From assembly GCF_964199755.1 (NCBI RefSeq), contig NC_133897.1, forward strand, positions 168,838,678 through 168,902,677: 64,000 bases of DNA, given 5' to 3'. Of the stretch, positions 55,426 to 64,000 are shown piece by piece (position 1 is the first letter of the stretch; each line of letters starts with the position of its first letter). The notes under the pieces are model-generated. The model was not told the origin of the DNA. It saw nothing but the letters and a program-made list of their open reading frames with translations, and made no database searches. The DNA comes from Larus michahellis. Lineage: Eukaryota > Chordata > Aves > Charadriiformes > Laridae. The position numbers and the translations under genes are program-made.

Positions 55426-55513
55426 GGTGGCCAGGGGGTCGTATTGGGGAAGAGAGTTGGTGAAGTGTGTGCTGCCATGGGGAGCTTGTGTCAGAAGGTT
55501 GGTTCGAAGTGCA

Positions 55514-58500
55514 GAGGGGGAAAAGAATTTTGGGGCAGGAGTTAGCAGGGCTCATTGACCGGTCTTTAAACTAGATATGAGGGGGGAAGGGGAGATAACT
55601 GGGCCTGTCAAGATTAAACCTTAGGAAAGCATGCCATGCTTTGAAGGAGACCACATTAGTGAGGACTCCCACTCTGACATTTCATCAGAGAAAGGTGATA
55701 GACATTTAGAAATTACTGCTAGAGAACATTGGGAAAACCCTTTCCTAGAAGGGGAAAAGGGTACTAGGCTAAGAGTTAACAAAGCTCATGGACAGAGCTT
55801 TAAGCCGAAAGTTAAGGGGGAAGGGGATAAAACCAGGCCTGCTGGTAATGAACCTGAGTGTCAAGGGCCAAAGATGGGGGTGAAATCAGTAGCCCAGGTC
55901 AAGTGCATCTACGCTAATGCACGTAGCATGGGCAACAAACAGGATGAGCTATACGCCATTGTGCAGCAGGACAACTGCGACATAGTCACCATCACGGAAA
56001 CGTGGTGGGATGATGGTCATGACTGGAATGCTGCAATGAGTGGCTATAAGCTCTTCAGAAGGAATAGGCAAGGAAGGAGGGGGGGGGGTGTGGCTCTGTA
56101 CATTAGGGAGTTGTTTGACTCTATAGAGATAGACTCCAGTGATGAAGAAGTTGAGTGTTTATGGGTAAGGGTGAAAGGGAAGGCTAACAAAGGTGATTTT
56201 GTGCTGGGAGTCTGCTATAGACCACCCAACCAGGATGAGCAGGTTGATGAGGTATTCTATAAGCGGCTGGCTGCAGTCTCGCAAACGCCAGCCCTTGTTC
56301 TAGTTGGGGACTTCAACTTACCAGACATCTGCTGGAAATATAACACAGCAGAGAGCAGGCAGGCTAGGAGGTTCCTCGAGTGTATGGAGGATAACTTCCT
56401 GACAGAAATGGTAGGTGAGCCTACCAGGGGAGGTGCCTTGCTAGACCTACTGTTCACAAACAAAGAAGGGCTAGTGGGGGACGTGGAGGTCGGAGGCCGT
56501 CTTGGGCTTAGTGACCATGAAATGGTTAAGTTTTCCATCCATAGTGAGGTAAGGAAGGGGGTTAACAAAACCTCCATCTTGGACTTCCGGTGGGCAGACT
56601 TTAGCCTGCTCAAAACCCTGGTTGGGAGAGTCCCGTGGGAGGTAGTCCTGAGAGACAAAGGAGCCCAGGAAGGCTGGACGCTCTTTAAGAGGGAAATCCT
56701 AAAGGCCCAGGAGCAGGCTGTCCCCATGAGGCGCACAATTAAAGGGCGGGGAAAATGGCCGGCCTGGATGAACAAAGAGCTCTTGATGGGACTTAAGGAA
56801 AAAAGGAAGGTTTACCACCTTTGGAAGAGGGGACAGGCAACTCAGGAGGAGTACAGAGATCGTGTTAGGTCATACAGAGAAAAAATCAGGAAGGCAAAAG
56901 CCCAGCTGGAACTCAACCTGGCAATTAACATAACGGACAACAAAAGAAGTTTCTATAAATACATCAACAAAAAGAGAGTGACAGAGAATGTCCATCCCTT
57001 ACTGGATGCGGGGGGAAACCTTGCAACCAAGGACGAGGAGAAGGCTGAGATACTTAATGCCTTCTTTGCCTCTGTCTTTAATAGTCAGACCAGCTACCCC
57101 CAGGGTGTTCAGCTTCTTGGGCTGGAAGATAAGAACGGAGAACAGGACAACTCCCCTGTAATCCAGGAGGAAGTAGTTAATGATTTGCTTATGCACCTGG
57201 ACATGCATAAGTCTATGGGGCCGGGCGGGATTCACCCAAAAGTTCTCAGGGAGCTGGCAGGAGAGCTCACCAAGCCTCTCTCCATTGCCTATTAACAATC
57301 CTGGTCAACAGGAGAGGTGCCAGATGACTGGAGGGTGGCCAATGTGACGCCCATCTGCAAGAAGGGCCGGAAGGAGGATCCTGGAAACTACAGGCCTGTC
57401 AGCCTGACCTCTGTAGTGGGAAAGATCATGGAGAGGATCATCTTGAGTGAGCTCTCAAGGCAAGTGCAGGGCAGCCAAGGGATCAGGGCCAGCCAGCATG
57501 GGTTTAGGAAAGGGAGGTCCTGCCTGACCAACTTGATCTCTTTCTATGACCATGTGACCCGCTTTCTCGATGAGGGCAAGGCTGTGGATGTTGTCTACCT
57601 GGACTTTGGTAAGGCCTTCGACACCGTCCCCCACGGCATTCTCCTGGAGAAACTGGAGAATCATGGCATAGACAAGTGTACCCTCCGCTGGATAAAAAAC
57701 TGGCTGGATGGCCGTGCCCAGAGAGTTGTGCTTAATGGAGCAAAATCTGGTTGGCGGCCGGTCATCAGTGGTGTCCCTCAGGGCTCAGTCTTGGGGCCAG
57801 TCTTGTTCAATATCTTTATTGATGATCTAGACAAGGGGATTGAATGCACCCTCAGTAAGTTTGCGGATGACACCAAACTAGGTGGGAGTGTTGATCTGCT
57901 TGAGGGTCGGAAGGCTTTACAGAGGGATCTAGACAGGTTGGATCAATGGGCCAAGGCCAATGGGATGAGGTTTACTAAGGCCAGGTGCCAGGAACTGCAT
58001 TTTGGTCACAACAACCCTGGGCAACGCTACAGGCTTGGGGAAGAGTGGCTGGAAAGCTGCCCAGCAGAAAAGGACCTGGGAGTGTTAGTGGACAGCCGGC
58101 TTAACATGAGCCAGCAGTGTGGCCAGGTGGCCAAGAGGGCCAATGGCATCCTGGCTTGTATCAGGAATAGCGTGGCCAGCAGGAGTAGGGAAGTCATCGT
58201 GCCTCTGTACTCGGCACTGGTGAGGCCTCACCTCGAGTACTGTGTTCAGTTTTGGGCCCCTCACTACAGGAAAGACATTGAAGTGCTGGAGTGTGTCCAG
58301 AGGAGAGTCACCAAGCTGGTGAGGAGTCTGGAGAACAAGTCCTATGAGGAGAGGCTGAGGGAGCTGGGCATGTTTAGTTTGGAGAAGAGGAGGCTGAGGG
58401 GAGACCTCATTGCCCTCTACAGCTACCTGAAAGGAAACTGTAGAGAGGCAGGGGTTGGCCTCTTCTCCCAAGGGAATAGCGACAGGACCAGAGGAAATGG

Positions 58501-58826
58501 TAGGAAGCTGCGGCAAGGGAGATTTAGATTAGATATTAGGAAGAATTACTTTACTGAAAGAGTGGTCAGGCACTGGAACAGCCTGCCCAGGGAGGTGGTG
58601 GAGTCACCATCCCTGGAGGTATTTAAGAAACGTGTAGACATGGCTCTTCAGGGCATGCTCTAGTGCCCAAGATTATTGGTTTGTGGTGGGGTGTTGTGTG
58701 TGGGGTTGTGGGTGTGGAGATTAGTAGGTGGGTGCTTTTTTTTTTTTTTTTTTTTTTTTTTGTGTGGTTGGACTCGATGATCTCAGAGGTCCCTTCCAAC
58801 CAGTAAGATTCTGTGATTCTGTGATT
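55514..58826 (+). mobile_element. Young CR1 LINE, copy 3
   Basis: Same insertion and ends as copy 2, with a T-run of 26 (58736-58761). Confidence 0.95.
55631..58663 (+). pseudogene. CR1 ORF2 with one nonsense change
   Basis: Same 1010-codon frame as 32382-35414 except for a CAA to TAA change at 57293-57295, about 554 codons in, before the reverse transcriptase palm. The frame is otherwise open to 58663, with FADDTKLGG intact. It has the usual GGGVALY motif where the other copies have GGC or EGC, and shares GPGGIHP with copy 2. Confidence 0.92.
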
Positions 58827-59062
58827 ATTATGTGCAAGACTTTGTTTGGGCAAGTGAAGGGCTTGTGTAAGGTTCTGGGAGCTCCCCCGTGCTGCCCTGT
58901 GCTGTTGTTGTTGCTGGGGCCATAGTTCCTACGAGAGGTCTTCTAGCCCTTTTCCACCCACCCCGATGGTCTCTGTAGCCCTGGCCTTGTGTTGGGTGAG
59001 GTTGGAAGAGCCTTGTGAGAAGAAAGGAAGTGGAGGCGTTTGAGGCTGAGATGCAAGAGAAC
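58827..59062. other. Keratin 3' flank downstream of FK11
   Basis: Same as 3117-3352. No gene seen. Confidence 0.65.
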
Positions 59063-59068
59063 TTTATT
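59063..59068 (-). terminator. FK11 polyadenylation signal
   Basis: AATAAA on the minus strand, 128 bases past the stop (short 3' UTR class). Confidence 0.85.
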
Positions 59069-59196
59069 GAGGGAAAAGATTGCAAAGGCAGAGGTGCTAA
59101 GGGGAAGGGAGATGGTCTGAGGTATTAGTAGGGCAACCATCAACCAAAGTCCCCTGCACGAGAGAGATCAGCTACGAAGGGTGGTGGCGATGGCCC

Positions 59197-59511
59197 TTAG
59201 CAGGGGTAGCAGCCTCTTCTGCCACCGTAGCAGCCAAGGCCTCCCAAGCCGTAGCCGTAGCCGAAGCCGAAGCCGCCGGAGGAGATGGGCACTCCCTGGG
59301 CGCTGAGCTCATTGCCCACGGCAGCGGATGCGGAGGATCCGACAAAGGTGCTCTGGGGGAATGAGGTGAGAATGGGTCCTGGCAGGGTGACCTGCACGGT
59401 GGAAGGCTGGATGACGACACGGGAGGCCTCGCACTGCCTGACGCAGGGCTCGTTGCAGCTGTTAGCCAGTGGGGTAGGTCCGCAGGGGCTGCAGAGGTTG
59501 TTGCAGGCCAT
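59197..59511 (-). CDS. Feather beta-keratin FK11
   Basis: Block III counterpart of FK1 and FK7, 104 residues. MACNNLC as in FK7, ILTSF as in FK1, tail [12 protein letters not shown] as in FK7, so it mixes features of the two. Its divergent partner (FK2/FK8 type) is absent; an inverted repeat starts where that gene's promoter should be. Confidence 0.97.
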   Translation of the reverse strand: MACNNLCSPCGPTPLANSCNEPCVRQCEASRVVIQPSTVQVTLPGPILTSFPQSTFVGSSASAAVGNELSAQGVPISSGGFGFGYGYGLGGLGCYGGRRGCYPC

Positions 59512-59531
59512 GTGTGTGGTGTGGAGTTTCC

Positions 59532-59740
59532 CTGGAAGAGAGGGTGTTGAGAAAGGTGAGGGACATGGGGGTGTGAGGTTTGGTTTTGGAGGAGGGCGAG
59601 GGAGTGTGGAGGGCTGTTGTGGGGCTGTGGGGAGCGTGGCAGTGGGGAGGTGTGAGGGCTGTTGAGGCTGTGGGCAGAGCGTGGTGGAGGAGAGGGGCCA
59701 GGTGGTTGAGAAGAAGGAGGGTCATGGGGTTGAGACTCAC
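59532..59740 (-). other. FK11 leader intron
   Basis: 209 bp, donor AAG/GTGAGT and acceptor TTCCAG/GG. Confidence 0.87.
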
Positions 59741-59803
59741 CTTGTTGATGGTGGAGGATAAGGCGTGAGGAGAAGTGTGTGAGGGAGAGAGGCGCTGGGC
59801 CGG

Positions 59804-59830
59804 CTTTTATGCTGGTCGTGGAGGGGTGGG
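59804..59830 (-). promoter_or_regulatory. FK11 core promoter
   Basis: CATAAAAG at 59804-59811. GC-box position reads CCCACCCC (59823-59830). Confidence 0.82.
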
Positions 59831-60423
59831 ACAGGCTTGGCGCATGACGGTGTTTTTCAGCAATGAGTCATTCCGTGCTGCAGCCACTCAAGGAATGATG
59901 TGCGTTGCGTTTTCCTTACCATAACAGCCCCTTTTCATTTTCTCCTCATGTCCATCTCACCCTAGTGGCAGCTTTTAAGTTAAAGTAAGTAGTTTGAGGG
60001 ATGTGCATGCATGCAGCGTTTCAGGGTATTCAGGAGACATGGCCAAAGCATACCAGAGGTGGTGTGTCATAAGTGAGGTCATTTTGTGTCAGTTGTGTGG
60101 TGTGGTTTGCGGGTGCGTTGTGAATAGGGGGCTGGCTTGGCAGGCTGGCCTGGGCTTTGGAGGGGTGCAAGGTGTTCGGCGCTGCCCCAAGGTCAGTGAA
60201 GACGGAGTGGGAGGAGGTGCTCCAGGCACTGGAGCAGAGATTTCCCTGCATCTCGTTTTGAAGACTATGGTCAAGCATGTTGTAGATATGCAGCCCATGG
60301 CGGTCAATGGTGGAGCAGATATCTACCTAGAGCCTGTGGAGGAACCCCCGCCGAAGCAGGTGGATTCCCAAAGGAGGCTTTGATCCCATGGAGAGAAACC
60401 AGTGCTGGAGCAGGTCTTTTGGC
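59831..60423. other. FK11 upstream region and unassigned module
   Basis: Block III copy of 4121-4726. 59870 onwards forms the outer part of the left palindrome arm seen in this window. Confidence 0.6.
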
Positions 60424-60429
60424 AATAAA
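60424..60429 (+). terminator. Orphan keratin-type polyadenylation signal
   Basis: Copy of 4727-4732. Confidence 0.62.
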
Positions 60430-61740
60430 CTCGTTAAAGTTCTGCATCCCAGCATGAGATGCCTCCACTTCCTTTCTTTTCCCAAGGCTCTTCCAACCTC
60501 ATGCAACACAAAGCCAGGGCTCGGGAGGCAACTGGGGTGAGTGCGAAAAGGGCTACAGGACCCCTCTTAGGAAGTATGTCCCCAAGAACAGCAGCACAGG
60601 GCAGCACAGGGGGGCTTCCAGAACCTGACACAAGCCCTCCACTTGACCAAACAAAGCCTTTGCAATACTAAGGCACTTTGAACCACCATTCTGCCAAAGG
60701 CTCCCCATGGCAGCACACACTTCACTAACTCTCTCCCCCAGCACCACCCCTTGGCCAGCACAGCAGGCAGAATCACAGCAAACAGAATCATCGACTGCAT
60801 AAGGAACCTCTGGACATCATCTACTTCAACCCAAACTTCTCAAAGGGGTCGCCTCCAGCAGGCTCTACAGGACCACATCCAGTCAGGTTTTCACTATCTC
60901 CAAGGATGGAGACTCCAACACCTCCCAGTGCAATCTTTTTCCCACTGCTTGACCAGCCTCATGCTGAAAAAGGCTTGCCTCCTCTTCCAAGGAAATGGCA
61001 CAACTTTTCATCTTTCTCCATTAACACATTCCCTGGCCGTGGGTGCCCATGAGAAGAGTCCGACTCCCCTGTCCTCATTCCCTCCTGCCATGGGTTCAGC
61101 TAGGAGAGACTTGACTTTCTTGCTAGCAGCTGGTGGAGTTCTGTGTTTTACATTTGGGATGAGAATGCTGTCAACGGCCCGTTAGAGGTTTTGGTTGTTG
61201 TAAGTACTCAAGGCTTTTTCTGCTCCTCATACCGCCCAACCAGCAAGTAGGCTGGCAGTGCACAAGAACTTTGGAGGTGACATGGCCCATACAGTTGACC
61301 CTAGCTGACCAAAGGGATAGTCCATGCCATATGACATCATGCTCAGTATAAAATGTTGGGAAGAAGAAAGAACAGCTGGACGTTTGGTGTTATGAGGTTT
61401 CTATTCCCAAGAAAACAGGACGAGTCATGAAGCATTGCTTTTCTGGACCCTGATCCGAGCCATGAGCTGGCAGTTTCTCCAGCAGAATGCTGTGGGAAAT
61501 GGCATGAAAGACTTTTCTAAAGCCCAGGTTACCAACATCCACGGCCTTTCCCTCATCCATCCCCTGTGAGGTTACCCTTGTCACAGAAGGAGATTGGCTT
61601 AGTCAGGCAGGACCTGACCTTCATAAGGCCATGCTGACTAGAACTTAATACTTGGTTGTCCGTTACATGCACTGTGCTGGTATTAGGTATCATCTTCTCC
61701 ATAACCTTTCCCGGCACTAAGATCAGACTGAAATGCCTGT
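60430..61740. mobile_element. Orphan 3' flank, old CR1 and partial LTR
   Basis: Orphan flank to about 60770, reverse CR1 tail to 61085, partial ERVL-like LTR (fossil, plus) at 61086-61435, reverse CR1 from 61436. The CR1 keeps about 184 bases (61557-61740, CAGAAGGAGATTGGCTTAGT near 61583) that blocks I and II and the right arm lack. Confidence 0.68.
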
Positions 61741-62217
61741 GTACCAAGCCCTCAAACAAGAGAAGCACTAAGACACCCACAGAACACATGCAGGGAAAAA
61801 GCCCAGGCCTAAAGACAGGCTGAGTGAGCTGGCAGCAGCGCAGGGAGGGAGCGAATGCCATGGAAGGGGCAGCACCTCACGCCTGCAACACCCTCAAAGT
61901 TTCAACCACCCTGGCAGGGCTGCAAGAAAATGAGGCCCCCTCTTCAAAACGCAACCACCAACCACACCACAGGACTGCCATGGGATGACCTCACTGAAGA
62001 CACCCCACCTCTTTATGCTTTGGTGGCGTCTGCTGAATTCCGTGACACAGCATCCATCCAAACCCTCCCAACTACCTACACTCACTTAGAAGCTGCTACC
62101 AGGGCCAAATGGAGACGACCTCAAGAGGATGACATGAAAAGGGACTGTTGTGGGAAGGAAGACACACGCCACGTCATTACTTGAGTGGCTGTAGCATGCA
62201 AGAGCTGCTTGGTGAAA
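61741..62217 (+). other. Upstream region of a missing FK2-type gene; palindrome spacer
   Basis: Collinear with 5801-6273 and 38265-38715, including the last bases GAGCTGCTTGGTGAAA, then stops where those continue into the FK2/FK8 promoter. Confidence 0.7.
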
Positions 62218-63427
62218 GGCGTGAGGTGCTGCCCCTTCCATGGCATTCGCTCCCTCCCTGCGCTGCTGCCAGCTCACTCAGCCTGTCTTTAGGCCTGGCC
62301 TTTCTCCCTGCATGTGTTCTGTGGGTGTCTTAGTGCTTCTCTTGTTTGAGGGCTTGGTACAAAAGCGTTTTACAAAGCATGAGGGAAAGGCCGTGGATGT
62401 TGGTAACCTGGGCTTTAGAAAAGTCTTTCATGCCATTTCCCACAGCATTCTGCTGGAGAAACTGCCGGCTTATGGCTCGGATCGGGGTCCAGAAAAGCAA
62501 GGCTTCATGAGGCGTCCTGTTTTCTTGGGAATAGAAACCTCATAACACCAGACGTCCACCTGTTCTTTCTTCTTCCCCAGCATTTTATACTGAGCATGAT
62601 GTCATATGGCATGGACTATCCTTTTGGTCAGCTAGGGTCAGCTGTATGGGCCATGTCACCTCCAAAGTTCTTGCGCACTGCCAGCCTACTTGCTGGTTGG
62701 GCGGTATGAGGAGCAGAATAAGTCTTGAGTACTTACAACAACCAAAACCTCTAATGGGCTGTTGACAGCATTCTCACCCCAAATGCAAGGGAGTCGGACT
62801 CTTCCCATGGGCACCCACGGCCAGGGAATGTGTTAATGGAGAAAGATGAAAAGTTGTGCCATTTCCTTGGAAGAGGAGGCAAGCCTTTTTCAGCATGAGG
62901 CTGGTCAAGCAGTGGGAAAAAGATTGCACTGGGAGGTGTTGGAGTCTCCATCCTTGGAGATAGTGAAAACCTGACTGGATGTGGTCCTGTAGAGCCTGCT
63001 GGAGGCGACCCCTTTGAGAAGTTTGGGTTGAAGTAGATGATGTCCAGAGGTTCCTTATGCAGTCGATGATTCTGTTTGCTGTGATTCTGCCTGCTGTGCT
63101 GGCCAAGGGGTGGTGCTGGGGGAGAGAGTTAGTGAAGTGTGTGCTGCCATGGGGAGCCTTTGGCAGAATGGTGGTTCAAAGTGCCTTAGTATTGCAAAGG
63201 CTTTGTTTGGTCAAGTGGAGGGCTTGTGTCAGGTTCTGGAAGCCCCCCTGTGCTGCCCTGTGCTGCTGTTCTTGGGGACATACTTCCTAAGAGGGGTCCT
63301 GTAGCCCTTTTCGCACTCACCCCAGTTGCCTCCCGAGCCCTGGCTTTGTGTTGCATGAGGTTGGAAGAGCCTTGGGAAAAGAAAGGAAGTGGAGGCATCT
63401 CATGCTGGGATGCAGAACTTTAACGAG
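62218..63427. mobile_element. Right palindrome arm: old CR1, partial LTR, CR1 tail, orphan flank
   Basis: Plus-oriented CR1 fragment near 62380-62510, partial ERVL-like LTR (fossil, minus) near 62520-62800, plus-oriented CR1 tail to about 63105, then keratin 3' flank. The order is that of 5800 down to 4733 reversed. Confidence 0.68.
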
Positions 63428-63433
63428 TTTATT
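63428..63433 (-). terminator. Orphan keratin-type polyadenylation signal, right arm
   Basis: Mirror of 60424-60429. Confidence 0.62.
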
Positions 63434-64000
63434 GCCAAAAGACCTGCTCCAGCACTGGTTTCTCTCCATGGGATCAAAGCCTCCTTTGGGAATCCACCTG
63501 CTTCGGCGGGGGTTCCTCCACAGGCTCTAGGTAGATATCTGCTCCACCATTGACCGCCCTGGGCTGCATATCTACAACATGCTTGACCATGGTCTTCAAA
63601 ACGAGATGCAGGGAAATCTCTGCTCCAGTGCCTGGAGCACCTCCTCCCACTCCGTCTTCACTGACCTTGGGGCAGCGCCGAATGCCTGGCACCCCTCCAA
63701 AGCCCAGGCCGGCCTGCCAGGGCTGTGAGGAAATGGGGCCCCCTCTTCACAACGCACCCGCAAACCACACCACACAACTGACACAAAATGACCTCACTTA
63801 TGACACACCACCTCTGGTATGCTTTGGCCATGTCTCCTGAATACCCTGAAACGCTGCATGCATGCACATCCCTCAAACTACTTACTCTAACTTAAAAGCT
63901 GCCACTAGGGTGAGATGGACATGAGGAGAAGATGAAAAGGGGCTGTTATGGTAAGGAAAACGTAACGCACATCATTCCTTGAGTGGCTGCAGCACGGAAT
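63434..64000 (+). other. Unassigned module and keratin upstream region, right arm
   Basis: Mirror of 59870-60423. The last bases (CGTAACGCACATCATTCC at 63960) lie about 60 bases short of where a keratin core promoter on the plus strand would start. Confidence 0.6.

Larger units (their letters stand above)
59870..64000. repeat. Large inverted repeat (palindrome) centred near 62,050
   Basis: 62218-64000 is the reverse complement of 61883 down to 59870. The spacer between the arms is about 334 bases (61884-62217). The arms differ by about 231 bases in length and by scattered substitutions. The outer ends of the arms lie beyond the window on the right. Confidence 0.9.

Noticed and set aside
62218-64000. 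Palindrome as a simple read-foldback artefact
   Set aside because: The arms carry different private variants, including a 184-base segment in the left arm only. A misjoin between units is still possible and is stated in the finding.
1-64000. Scale, claw or other beta-keratin subfamilies, tRNA genes, CRISPR-like arrays
   Set aside because: All keratin frames have the feather-type head and end. No cloverleaf genes or direct-repeat/spacer arrays were seen by eye; a tRNA scan was not possible.

Overview
The window is bird DNA. It carries eleven short feather beta-keratin (corneous beta-protein) genes, called FK1 to FK11 here by position, set among CR1 LINEs (the main avian retrotransposon, with its ATTCTGTG-type 3' tails) and solo LTRs of an ERVL-like avian retrovirus. 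I cannot name the species. The keratins are feather type: MACN(D/N)LC head, a Val/Ile/Pro core, and a Gly/Tyr-rich tail ending CYPC.

Each keratin gene has the same build: a TATA-like box (CATAAAAG in most) with a GC-box next to it, a short non-coding exon 1, one leader intron of about 209 bp, an exon 2 with the whole reading frame (104 or 106 codons), and an AATAAA signal. Nine genes lie on the minus strand. FK2 and FK8 lie on the plus strand and are divergent from FK1 and FK7.

The layout is nested segmental duplication. Block I (1 to about 32,458) holds FK1-FK6. Block II (about 32,459 to 55,707) repeats it as FK7-FK10 but lacks two keratin units. Block III starts with FK11. Each block opens with the same 3.3 kb CR1 carrying a long ORF2 (endonuclease plus reverse transcriptase). 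Inside block I a 5.5 kb keratin unit is tandemly duplicated (FK4, FK5). Block III does not reach its FK2 equivalent. At about 62,217 the sequence turns round and runs back as an inverted copy to the window edge, stopping about 60 bases before the promoter of a probable twelfth gene on the plus strand.

The spacers are descended from one ancestral arrangement: an old CR1 interrupted by an ERVL-like solo LTR at one shared target site, followed by keratin 3' flank. That arrangement was copied with the genes, so the repeats act as markers of the duplication history. Mixed combinations of small variants among the eleven genes point to gene conversion. I see no tRNA, rRNA, CRISPR array or gene other than keratins and retroelements. 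The window gives no strong sign of an undescribed molecular system; its interest is in genome architecture.
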